From Symsagittifera roscoffensis (lineage: Eukaryota > Xenacoelomorpha > Acoela > Convolutidae), in assembly GCF_963678635.1 (NCBI RefSeq), contig NC_087071.1, positions 10,803,088-10,867,087 on the forward strand: DNA of 64,000 nt, read 5' to 3'. How positions within the stretch are numbered: the stretch's first letter is position 1; every line of letters starts with the position of its first letter. Under the pieces are notes generated by a model that saw nothing but the letters and a program-made list of their open reading frames with translations, was not told the origin of the DNA and did no database searches. Positions 43,661-52,766 of this stretch are shown piece after piece. The position numbers were made by a program, and so were the translations under genes.

Positions 43661-43860
43661 CGATTCTCACAGTAAGAAATGGCCCCACCTGGACCTCCGT
43701 AGCGTTTGCTGCCATCTCTTCCTGGGTGAAAACACCTTCCAGGGACTCCTTTGATCCGATAGAAGTCATAAGGGCATATAGGACAAACATTTTCCTCTCC
43801 AGAAATAGATTTTACAGATATCAAAATAACACAGACAAAAATTGGAATTGTTCGAAGCAT
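43661..43860 (-). CDS. Probable first exon of a secreted C-type-lectin-like protein
   Basis: From ATG at 43860 the frame gives a signal peptide (about 20 residues, ending near SISG), then a Cys-rich segment with CPICPYDFYRI, RCFHPG and AISYCENR. The order Cys, Phe-Tyr, Cys-Phe, Tyr and Ala-x3-Cys is that of the start of a C-type lectin domain. The frame meets a textbook donor: exon end AATCG, intron GTGAGTAA at 43660, phase 2. The rest of the domain would be in exons further left; I found none, and the intron is full of MITEs, so the gene may be broken. A TATA-like stretch (about 43907-43924) lies upstream. Confidence 0.5.
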
Positions 43861-43906
43861 TTTAAATTATCTTTATTGACCTGATTAATTTCCAGCGGCT
43901 CGATTC

Positions 43907-43924
43907 TATTTAAGTTATATTTCT
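43907..43924 (-). promoter_or_regulatory. TATA-like box upstream of the lectin-like exon
   Basis: The minus strand reads ATATAACTTAAATAG about 50 bases before the ATG at 43860. Weak evidence alone; consistent with a nearby transcription start. Confidence 0.25.
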
Positions 43925-44089
43925 GGAAATAAAAAAATCATTGGCGGCGCCAATTTTTTTATTGGCGGCTTTCAATTTGATTTCTTTTTAAAAACTTTGA
44001 CTCTTTTAACGCGACTTTCGTTGTGACTTAATCGCGGTTTTTTTGAAAGTCGCAAAAAGTTTTCTCTGCAAGTTCCTGTAAAAACTCGG

Positions 44090-44307
44090 GGCTCTTCTTC
44101 CTTTCCCCCCACCTGCTAATTTTTAAATTTGAAGTTTATTTTCACTTCATCCGACCGATTGTCGTGAAAATTGATATGCAGACTAATTAGGCGATGACAA
44201 ACATATTTGGTCTTCATATTTAACCTTGTAAAACCACTCGCACTCGTTAGACCATAAACTTCATGTTTGAGTGAGGTGGGGGGGGGGGGGGGGGGGGGGG
44301 AAGAGCC
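44090..44307 (+). mobile_element. MITE copy with 8-bp target duplication
   Basis: Ends GGCTCTTCTTCC and GAAGAGCC. Flanks AAACTCGG (44082-44089) and AAACCCGG (44308-44315) match at 7 of 8 bases. Contains the family core CAGACTAATTAGGC and a long poly-G run (44279-44300). Confidence 0.7.
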
Positions 44308-44414
44308 AAACCCGGCTCCAAGTCGTGTTGCCTCCCAGGCACGGTTTTGGTGTCAAAGCGCCTGGTTGACCTTCAAACAAAAAGCTTTTTTATTCCAAAC
44401 CGATTAATTAAATC

Positions 44415-44624
44415 GACTCTTTTTCCTTCCCCCCCCCCCCCCCCCCACCTCACACGAACATGAATTTTATGGTGTAACGGGCGGTTTTACAAGGTTTTTT
44501 ATGAAGACTAAATATGTTTGTCATATTCTAATTAGAGTGTATGTCAACTTTCATAACAATCGAACAAAGTGAACATAATTTTTACAATTAAAATTTTGCA
44601 GGTTGGGGGAAAAGAAAAAGAGCC
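44415..44624 (-). mobile_element. MITE copy, inverted, with 8-bp target duplication
   Basis: Inverse orientation relative to the copy at 44090. Flanks ATTAAATC (44407-44414) and ATGAAATC (44625-44632) match at 7 of 8. Has a poly-C tract in the position of the other copy's poly-G. Confidence 0.7.
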
Positions 44625-44694
44625 ATGAAATCCACCAAACAAATGCTTGTATTGCAGTTTTCATTATTCCAAGTTAAACTACCGGCTAAAATAA

Positions 44695-44907
44695 GGCTCT
44701 TTTTCCTTCTCTCACCCAATTGCGAAACTTTGCATGTTAAACTATTTTTTTTATTTGACCCCGGCCTGCTCAGAGCAGGACCAACCGTGGGGGAGGGGAG
44801 ATGTTAAACTATTGTTCGTATTATGCGCATCATAGGGAAATTGTCGTGCAGAATTAAGCCATGACAAACAAATTTGATCTTCATATTTAAACTTGCGAAA
44901 CGTTTCG
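44695..44907 (+). mobile_element. Degraded MITE copy
   Basis: Starts with GGCTCTTTTTCCTT and keeps the core words AAGCCATGACAAAC and CTTCATATTTAA, but the middle is rearranged. Interrupted on the right by the split MITE. Confidence 0.45.
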
Positions 44908-45045
44908 GGCTCTTTTTCCTTTCCCCCACCTGCAAATTTTTACAAGAAAAAATTTGTTCACGATATCCGAAGGTTATGAAAATTGGCATGCGAACTAATT
45001 AGGCCATGACAAACATTTTTTGGTCTTTTTGCTTAAATTGCAAAA
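44908..45045 (+). mobile_element. Left half of a MITE split by giant copy B
   Basis: Begins GGCTCTTTTTCCTT after the target duplication ACGTTTCG (44900-44907). It stops at the AAAA duplication of copy B; the right half is at 63003-63061. Confidence 0.85.
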
Positions 45046-45455
45046 TGAGTTATAACCGAGGTGGTTAACTCATAGAGTAATTTCGGATAGGGTACACCGT
45101 CTGCTCGTCACGCTATCTTATTTTCGGTCGGATAGATTCGTGCAACTTCTTAGTCTAATACCGATCCTAATCTTACTCTTATACTATCTAGTCTCAGGTT
45201 GTTTAACTAGTCTCTGCTAGGCTCAATAGATCTAGGGTATACTGGTTTATTGCGGCTGCTGAAGTCTTCTTGGAGAGTCAACTAATTTCTAAGTTAAATT
45301 CAAATCTCTCCGGTGCTGAAATTACAAGTAATTCCAGCACTTACAAATAAGTGGGTTGTTAGTTAGATGGATCATGATTGGTCAATATTAAATACTTTAC
45401 AGTGGTAAAATATCTAATGTATCCAATCATAAAATGTAGTTTAGATCAGGTTCCA
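45046..45455 (-). repeat. 3' LTR of copy B
   Basis: 410 bp. On the minus strand it is preceded by a short purine run (GGATGGG), a weak polypurine-tract candidate. Contains the palindrome (45313-45340, one mismatch) and CCAAT boxes in opposite orientation near 45375 and 45423. Confidence 0.95.
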
Positions 45456-46220
45456 CCCATCCGGGTTTTACAGAGTTTTTAGTTTTTTAGAATAGTCTTT
45501 CTGCAATTCAAAGGATGGATGATGAACGTTGGTTTTTGGCGAACATCATATTTCGTCTGGGTTTTCTTGTTAGAGAAGTTCCAGGTTCAATCGTTGTGTC
45601 TTCTCATGACAACGACTGGGTTTTCGCAACAAACTCAAATCTGATTTCAGAATGGTTGGCTATGACAGGTTTTTTTGTTTCTTGTAGAGAACTTCTTTTG
45701 GGTTGACCTTGTCTGGGAATGGCGTGGAGATTGTGCGTGGAGGGGATGCCTGGTTACTCGGATCTGTACGTATACTTGAACATCGAGGTGGTCATTGTTC
45801 TAGTTCAATGAAGTCCTTTTCTGCGAAGTCAAGTCGTACTCTAAATCCTTTGAGTTGTGATTGTGGGCGGCATATTGATTGTGGTTGGCCATTCTTTTTC
45901 GAGTGTAGTGGGTTCATTTTGTCTTTGGATGTTCGTCTTTGGTGTTGTATGCTGATCTATATACTGCAAGATATAATTTACATTTTATAAAATTTTTATT
46001 AGTTTGGTGTTTTAATTATGATTTTGGTTAGTTGTTTTCACAAAAGCTTTTTGTTTTAGTTCAGTTATTTTGAAGAGTTACTCACCCTTGAGTACCTCTT
46101 ATTAAAAATAGAAGTGTGGTCACAAAGCGTGGATGTAGCGTGGTGGGTTAGGCCGGCTATAGAATATTTATTAATTTATTAATTTATTAACTTAGAATAT
46201 GTATAAATTATACTTACCTG
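45456..46220 (-). other. Non-coding 3' region of copy B
   Basis: About 765 bases between the last ORF and the 3' LTR with no minus-strand ORF. Two plus-strand ORFs (45515-45706, 45703-45990) are not supported by anything else. A short ATTAATTT tandem lies at 46165-46195. Copy A lacks this part in the window, so conservation cannot be judged. Confidence 0.5.
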
Positions 46221-46451
46221 TTAGTCGTCGGGGAAAAAACCGTGGGGGAAGATGTCGTGGATTATGTCGGAATTTGTTAGTAACTTTGCTAGTATGCGAA
46301 TGATGTTTTTAGTTTGAAGCAGTGGCCAAAGCAATTGAAGTGCTTTAATGGTTTTTAGTTCTTCAGTGCCAACTGCAAACTCATAAGGTGTGTTTTGGAT
46401 GAGATTATATAATTTGTGGTTATATTTAGTGTTGTGGATGAATTCTAACAT
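46221..46451 (-). CDS. 76-aa terminal ORF of copy B
   Basis: Starts with ATG nine bases after the TAG ending the post-env ORF, in a different frame. Soluble-looking, with a helix-prone middle (EELKTIKALQLLWPLLQ). It could be a separate last gene or the displaced C-terminus of the post-env protein after a frameshift; copy A does not reach this point. Confidence 0.4.
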   Translation of the reverse strand: MLEFIHNTKYNHKLYNLIQNTPYEFAVGTEELKTIKALQLLWPLLQTKNIIRILAKLLTNSDIIHDIFPHGFFPDD

Positions 46452-46459
46452 GGAGATTT

Positions 46460-48030
46460 CTATAGGTTGAACAAATTCATGTGGGATAAGGAAGGGTCTG
46501 GATTCTTCTGCGTTGAAGGTCTTTGTGATGGGACAAAAATATACATTTGGGTTATGGGATCATAATTGCGAAGAATACCGTGAAGGTTAGTATCTTTGAT
46601 GCAATATGTGAAGTTAAGAAAAAATGGTGATGTGTATTTAGAGTTAATAAATTGAAAACGATGGTGTGGTTGTCTTGATGGAGTGTTTAGGTCAAAGTGA
46701 TTTTGTATGAAGCGATAATATGTATATGTGTGGGTTTGTTTAGTGCGTAACATAATATCGTGTGAGCAGTGCAAATCTCTTTCATGTGGTGCAAGGAAAT
46801 GAAAGGTTAGTGAAAATAATTGAAATTTTTCTTTAAAACTTTCGTAAGATTGTGTGTCGGTTAGTGCTTCAGAAATGATGTGATCGAATTTGCGATCAAA
46901 TATATTGAGTGTAAAAACATATGGTGTTTTGATGAAAAATTTTTCTGTGATTTGTGGGTTAGCGAAGCGATCATCATCTAAAAATTGATCTTGGTTAGTT
47001 CGGATGATGTTATGATCGTAATATTCTAGCGTATATTCATTAGCTCGGGGTGCAGTGTATGTTTTTAGTGATTTTTTATATCCGATGTAAGTAAATTGTC
47101 TATGTGTTAGTGGTGTGGTGAGTCGATATAGCATATCTTTATTTCTTTCTATATCGATGTGAGTATTAGATAAAGGTAGGCAAAGGGGGTTAGTAAAATG
47201 ATAATATGATGATACCAATGAAGTGTAGGCATTAAAACTTGTTCATCTACAAAACTACGTGTGTCGTTAGTGTCGTTAGGGGTCTTCAAGGTATACTGTG
47301 GAAATGAGGGTAGGGTGATGGCTAAAAAATCTTTTGTGTTAGTGTGATTTGGATGATTAATATATTCACGGGCTGTTCCTGGTTTTGTCGGAAATGGATG
47401 GTTCGGGAATTTTCTTTTGAAAGTGCGATAAGCTCTATTAGTGCTATTTGATGATTCGGTGGATGTGGAGGATGGTGCTAAGGATGCGGTATAAGCTGAA
47501 GAGGGTGTAGGGGTAGGTGGGTTTAATGATTCTATTGTGGATGAAATCTGGTTTATAGTGGAATTTTCGAGGTGTAAGGGTTGTTGTTGTAGGGTGATAA
47601 AATTATCTAGTTCCTGGGAGATTTGGGGAGTATCTGGAGAATTGGATGATCGGTCTGAATGAAATGAAGAGTAGGTTGGGGTGACTTGTGAAGCATAAGA
47701 GGGTGTAGAAATCGATGGGAGTGGGTCATTTGGCGGGATTGGTTGAAAAGGGGGTTTTGAAAAAACTGAGGAGTTGGTTTGAAAATTATTGGATGGCGAT
47801 GGTTCAGAGTCTGCAAATTCATCAGGGGTTTCAATATCTGGGTTATTGAGTTGTGAGATGGAGTATAAAACTGAGATATGTGAATTAGTGTCTGAATTCA
47901 TGCCTGATGTTACATTATTGGTTGGGAAATCGGGTGGCGGGAAAGCAAAAAGTGGAATTATTGTAATTGGAGTGTTGAGATTGGTTGGGTGGGAATTTGA
48001 GCGATGTAGGGATCCAAGTTGTCGGCTCAT
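46460..48030 (-). pseudogene. Post-env ORF of copy B, split by a 2-base indel
   Basis: The 5' part (48030-47149, 293 codons) starts with ATG overlapping the env stop. A 2-base insertion near 47212 shifts the frame. The remainder is open from about 47218 to 46460, but its apparent start is TTG, so it is not a real start. Copy A reads straight through this point. N-terminal 200 residues: Pro/Ser/Thr-rich and probably disordered. C-terminal 250: ordered, with many aromatic and His residues (APHERDLHC, RQPHHRF). No family recognised. Confidence 0.7.
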
Positions 48031-50627
48031 CGTGGGCTAAAAAAATTATTATTTTGAGACTGAAAAGCGGTGGTATGGGGTTGTTCTATAATTTGTTCAT
48101 AGGTATTTTCATCTCGTGGATGGTGTGTCATTATATGTTGAATGGGACTTTGTGATATGGTTGGTCTAAAATTTGGATTATGTGTTATTGCTAAATTTCG
48201 AAAATTTCGTGGGACTAGTGATAATGGATGGTTATGTGGTAGGGGTGGTAACTGTGGTGCTGTAGGCGTTATGTCTACATTGTTATGTTCTTCGTCATAT
48301 GTGTTCTGTCTTGTTGCTATTTTTGTGTTGTATTCTTTTATTTGTGCGTCTAAAAGAATTTTGTTTATTGATGATGAAAAAATTCCAAAAAATCCTGCAA
48401 ATAGTATGCGTGCTACACTTGCTTGTCTATTTACTTGTGTGTGTATAGCGCATGTATTGTAGATTCCTTTTAAAAGTGAAAAAAGAAATCCTATAAAGTT
48501 AAACATTGCGTATAAAATAGTCAATTTTTCTAAGATGTAGTAGGGCCATCCTAGAAAATCGAGAATTTTATTTTTTAGTGTAACAAAGCTAAAAATATTT
48601 ATAGGTGAGATATCTTGTGGTCGGTATTTTCCACCGTTTAGATATATATAGTCTTTAATGTCTTTAAAATATCCGCTATAGTCTTGTGTATAAATATCTG
48701 CAAATCCTGCGGTTTCGGCAAGTTTGCGTAAGTTTTGGTCAATTGATTGTCTTTGTATAGTGTCCATTTGTGTTAATAATTCTTGGAATTGTTGTGTTCT
48801 AATGTGATGTTGGATATCGGATTTTGAATATATTCCAATTGATTGTAGGTCAATATTTGGGTTTCGAGCAATAGCTCTGATGCTTTCAGGTGAAAATTTT
48901 TTGAGTGATTGCATTAATGTGGGATATGGGGTAAGAAGGTAATATTTATCTTCATCAGGGTTCAGTTGAACTACATTGTGGCTATTTTCTGATCCACATG
49001 GGACTGCGGTATCCCAAAAATAGGTTCGTCTTGAAAGTGTGTCAACGAAGTGTACTTTATTCTTATAAAAGATTGGGATTCTTTTATAGCATCGTTTATC
49101 TTCAAAAACATATAGTGGTGATACTTTTTTGGTACAGGTATAAAACCATAAAATGTTTCCTTCATAGTCTAAAAAATTTGATCTATTTCCTGATAGTAAA
49201 TATCCTGCATAGGGTATTTTTAATACTGCTAGTGCAAGTGATTGTAGGATTTGTGTCCTTTCTAATTCGCATAGTTGGTGAAGTGTTTCTAATTCAGAGA
49301 GTGACATTTCTTGAAAAATTCGGCTAATTGTGTAGTCTAATTTCATATCTAGGTGAATATCATAGTGGATGTTACCGAAATATGTACTATTCATTAGTGA
49401 TAATTCTTGTAAACGTGTGCTTCTAGTGTCTTGGGGCTTTAGATGTCCACCAGGTTGACTTTTACTTTTTTGAAAATCAACTGGTATATATGATGTTCCT
49501 TCGTTTATAGGGTGACTTGTGGCGTATGGGTCAATTTTTACTTTTCCAGTGGTCATGTCGAATCCTTTTTCGTATTCAACTAATATCTCGGAGTATTGTG
49601 TTTTGTGAAGTGGGTTTCTGTATTTACATGCAAGTTCTGTTTCTTGATAAATTTGAAAACGTGTCAATTTATTTTCTATATTGTCTATGTTTCTAAAATT
49701 TGAACTTTGTCTTCGTGATGGATGGACTTGTTCATATGGAATTGATTGTATAAAATATTTTTCGTGAAATTTTATCATACGAGCGTGTATTTTTGCTACT
49801 TGAAATGTTGTACATGTGTCTTCGGGGAACCAAACAATTATTGCTTGTGTTCGTGTTGTAGGGTCACAATAGCCTTGATCGTTTTTACAAGGTAATCTAA
49901 TTCCTTGATAGATCATTGTGTTGTCTGATAAATCGCGTGTGAGTTGTATTTTTTCGAGTTGTATTTTCCAATCGAAAAACAAGATTTCTTGATATCCTTT
50001 ATTTTTTGTGTCTGCTTTGCAGTTTGATGGGTCATTTATACCAATGTGTGGTATCCAGTGTTTATCGTGTATATTATAAGTTAATCTTCCGTGTGCGCCG
50101 TTGTATGGGTATTTTTCATCTAATTTTATATGTCCTTGATATCTTTCAAGTTCTGCTTGATGTACAGAATCTGCAAAAACTTGGAAATATACTAATTTTC
50201 TATCTGTGATTTTATTTCTTGTGATATTGAGTCTTAGTAACTCGTTTTTACAATCTTCGGGATTGAGATGTAGAAGTCGTTCGATATTACTTTGGTAGAA
50301 TGATTCGTGGTCAAGTCGGTTTTTATTTCCATTTGAGACTTGTGAACAATGTACTTTCTTTTCGGAAAATGTTGCTGTGAATTTATATCCTATAACTGTT
50401 GTTGCTCGGGCTTTTGAATAAAGTGTCGCTATTACATTTGTTGTTTCTATGGCTTGTGGTTCTGTTTCGCATTGTGATACTTGATTTATTGCATATTTGT
50501 GTAGTGTTTTTTGTTCTTTTTCTTCACAATCGTAATGTGTTACTAATAAATCTTGGGGTCCTGTGCGGGGGGAAGAGTTTATGTTTTCATTTGAGATTAC
50601 TAGAAAAAAGAGTTGGAGAAAAATCAA
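48027..50627 (-). CDS. env: Envelope-like glycoprotein of copy B (about 866 aa)
   Basis: Open over the whole length with the same architecture as the copy-A protein: hydrophobic leader, Cys-rich ectodomain with YDC near the start, hydrophobic segments in the last fifth and a long polar tail. Differences from copy A are scattered and mostly conservative. The ATG used in copy A (3561) is AAG here, and no other ATG lies in frame before the upstream stop. Expression would therefore need a spliced-in or non-AUG start; otherwise this copy is silent. Confidence 0.8.
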   Translation of the reverse strand: MIFLQLFFLVISNENINSSPRTGPQDLLVTHYDCEEKEQKTLHKYAINQVSQCETEPQAIETTNVIATLYSKARATTVIGYKFTATFSEKKVHCSQVSNGNKNRLDHESFYQSNIERLLHLNPEDCKNELLRLNITRNKITDRKLVYFQVFADSVHQAELERYQGHIKLDEKYPYNGAHGRLTYNIHDKHWIPHIGINDPSNCKADTKNKGYQEILFFDWKIQLEKIQLTRDLSDNTMIYQGIRLPCKNDQGYCDPTTRTQAIIVWFPEDTCTTFQVAKIHARMIKFHEKYFIQSIPYEQVHPSRRQSSNFRNIDNIENKLTRFQIYQETELACKYRNPLHKTQYSEILVEYEKGFDMTTGKVKIDPYATSHPINEGTSYIPVDFQKSKSQPGGHLKPQDTRSTRLQELSLMNSTYFGNIHYDIHLDMKLDYTISRIFQEMSLSELETLHQLCELERTQILQSLALAVLKIPYAGYLLSGNRSNFLDYEGNILWFYTCTKKVSPLYVFEDKRCYKRIPIFYKNKVHFVDTLSRRTYFWDTAVPCGSENSHNVVQLNPDEDKYYLLTPYPTLMQSLKKFSPESIRAIARNPNIDLQSIGIYSKSDIQHHIRTQQFQELLTQMDTIQRQSIDQNLRKLAETAGFADIYTQDYSGYFKDIKDYIYLNGGKYRPQDISPINIFSFVTLKNKILDFLGWPYYILEKLTILYAMFNFIGFLFSLLKGIYNTCAIHTQVNRQASVARILFAGFFGIFSSSINKILLDAQIKEYNTKIATRQNTYDEEHNNVDITPTAPQLPPLPHNHPLSLVPRNFRNLAITHNPNFRPTISQSPIQHIMTHHPRDENTYEQIIEQPHTTAFQSQNNNFFSPR

Positions 50628-50853
50628 TATTTTTAGAATATACTTCTGTATGATAATCCTGAGTATGGGTTAAAAATGTGATGTAACCAATTGTCTTTTT
50701 GGTATATCTGTCGTATTTGTATATTACTTCAGTTGTTATAAATGGTGGTGGTAGGGATTGAGCTGTTATATTTGGTGGAATTAATGGTTAGGGATGTTGA
50801 GTAATGTTGTTTAATTTAACCGTGATTTCAAATTTTAACTGTAGACTATTCTG

Positions 50854-51783
50854 TTAGAGTATTTGGATGTTATGAGCACGAATGTCTTCGTGAATGTCTT
50901 GTCTATATTGTAGTCTATTTAGTGCCCAGTTGTGGAGTCGGTTACTTTCTGGGTGTTGTCCAAATAATGGTGGGGGTGCTGTGAATGTATTCCAGTCTAG
51001 TCTTAAAGGAATATTTGTTGATGATTGTTCTCGATATCTAGCGTCGAGGTTATTTGGGAAATTTAAGTTAAAAGGCGGTGGTGATATCTGGCTTATTGAT
51101 GGTGTTGATGGTAGTGATAATGTTTCTGGTAGTGATGAGGATGTTGCTGTATCCGTAGAAATATCTATTGGATCATTGATTAAATTTGGTTCACCTTGTG
51201 TGAATGAATGTGTTGTCCAGTATGGTAGTCGTGATGTTTGGTTTGTGGGGTTAAAGGGGTTTTCACGGATTTGTTCAGATGTTGGTGTTGAACCTAAGTA
51301 ATCTGAGGGTAGGCTTGAGGTGCTACGTTGTGAAGGAAGCGTAGGGGTTTCTGGTAAAATGCCAATGGGGTTTTCTGGTGTATTTTGTGATGGGGATTGA
51401 GGTATATCAAAATGAACTCGGGGAGTTTGAAAATTTCTGTTTCGTCGAGGATGTATAATTTGTCTATTTATTTCGACTGTATTTTGGTTTTGACTAGGGT
51501 TTCGTATTCTACTTAATTCTTGTGGTAGTGTTGGGTATAAGTTATATGTTGGTTCACTTAGAGGTGCTTGTCGTTGAACTGGTTCTAGTGGTTCTGATAA
51601 GCGAGCGTGTCGTTCTTCAAAGGTATATGGGTTATCTTGAAAGGAAATTCGTGTAGATGTTTGGGGAATTTGGGTAATTGAAGGTGGTGTTGGGTTTTCC
51701 TGGGATGATGTCGGTGAAGACTGACTGTGTGATTGTTGGTTAGCAATTTTTGATGGTTTTTGATCTATTCTTTTAGTGAACAA
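50854..51783 (-). pseudogene. Pro/Ser-rich accessory ORF of copy B, shortened
   Basis: 309 open codons from a TTG overlapping the end of the 62-aa ORF to a TAA at 50856. Copy A has CAA there and continues for about 77 more codons into the env start. In copy B that extension contains another stop and a frameshift near 50672. Rich in Pro, Ser, Thr, Gln and Asn, with repeated SQ/SP motifs. Function unknown. Without an ATG it may be translated by re-initiation or frameshifting after the 62-aa ORF (inference). Confidence 0.6.
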
Positions 51784-51961
51784 ATTTATGTTTATTATAG
51801 TATTCTTCTAGAAAAAGAATTAGGAGGATTGTTGCTAGGGCGAATGTGATGATTGCTTTCTTTATACATTTGCATATTGTCAAGATGAGGGATGATAGAA
51901 ATGTTATAAAAATTACAAACAGTAAAAAAATATCTGTTCTACTAAAAATGGTTCGTATCAT
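51773..51961 (-). CDS. 62-aa double-membrane-span protein of copy B
   Basis: Same length as in copy A and about 92 percent identical; two membrane segments flank CKCIKK. The ATG overlaps the stop of the 76-aa ORF. Conservation while Gag-Pol next to it decays may only reflect its small size. Confidence 0.65.
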   Translation of the reverse strand: MIRTIFSRTDIFLLFVIFITFLSSLILTICKCIKKAIITFALATILLILFLEEYYNKHKFVH

Positions 51962-52188
51962 TTGGATAAGTTTTGTGAATCGTACTTGTGGATATAGTCA
52001 ATAGCTTTTGAAAGCTGGAGGTATAGTTCGAATATGGAATAGAAAACTAAAAAAATATTGCAAAATATGATTAAGATTATTACAAAAGATTCAAAGGTAT
52101 CAAAAAGAAATATGATTAAAAGTTTAAATATCGTTAAAAAGTTTATGAGAATGTTAAGAATTATGTTGACTGGTCGAGAGAAGAGCAT
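51958..52188 (-). CDS. 76-aa hydrophobic membrane protein of copy B
   Basis: Same length and position as in copy A. The first half has diverged but stays hydrophobic, and the C-terminal DYIH region is kept. First ORF after the post-pol spacer. Confidence 0.6.
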   Translation of the reverse strand: MLFSRPVNIILNILINFLTIFKLLIIFLFDTFESFVIILIIFCNIFLVFYSIFELYLQLSKAIDYIHKYDSQNLSK

Positions 52189-52766
52189 TTAAGAAATGGC
52201 TTCTCGATCGAATATTTTTTGTTGTTTGAGGCAATTTTCAAGTGTGGTCGGATTATTTATTGGTTTTTTGACAAGTGGGTTGAGTTTTGTGAAAAATTGA
52301 TGGGGGCGAATTTTATGGTGATCGGGAGGTCTTCTTTGTCTTTACTTTTATTTGTCAAGTGATCTGGGGTATTTTTGAGATTTTTATACTTTAGGCTAAT
52401 TAAAATGGTCGTTCTTTTACTTTAGGCTAATTTAACATATTTGTTTGGGGGGTGTTTGAGGTCTGAGTTGGGGAAATATTGTTGATCTTTGGTTTAATAG
52501 ATAAGGGAGGGTTATGATATTATGGTGATATTTATTTTAGTTGTCAAGTTAGAATGGTTTGCTTATTTTTGACCTGGAGGTCGCAAAGTTATAGTTATAT
52601 ATATGCCTGGAGTTTAATATCGTTCGTCTAGTTGGTTCGTGTTAGAGTTAGAGAAGGTGACGGATTGGATGAATCCTATTGGCTAATTTTGAACTAGAAT
52701 CGTTGCTTGTTTGTCAGCATGTTATTTTGAAAAATGAAAGTTCAAAAAATTTCAGAGGTGCAAAGA
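52189..52766 (-). other. Non-coding spacer between Gag-Pol and accessory cassette (copy B)
   Basis: About 580 bases, aligned along its length with 5104-5711 of copy A. Holds the twin 13-mer. Confidence 0.55.
52387..52430 (-). promoter_or_regulatory. Twin 13-mer in the post-pol spacer (copy B)
   Basis: TACTTTAGGCTAA on the plus strand at 52387-52399 and 52418-52430, with the same 31-base spacing as copy A. Confidence 0.4.

Noticed and set aside
44281-44300. Poly-G run as a telomere or quadruplex signal
   Set aside because: It is an expanded G tract inside a MITE copy, matched by a C tract in the inverted copy; length may also be a sequencing artefact.
45515-45990. Two overlapping plus-strand ORFs of 63 and 95 codons antisense to copy B
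   Set aside because: No recognisable domain, the second uses TTG, and the region behaves as the element's 3' non-coding part; no second copy to test conservation.
47218-47218. Independent gene starting at 47218
   Set aside because: The start is TTG and copy A shows the same sequence fused in frame to the upstream part; it is a frameshift fragment.
47789-48040. Plus-strand ORF conserved in both giant copies (also 705-956)
   Set aside because: It mirrors the reading frame of the post-env ORF on the opposite strand; its conservation follows from that gene.
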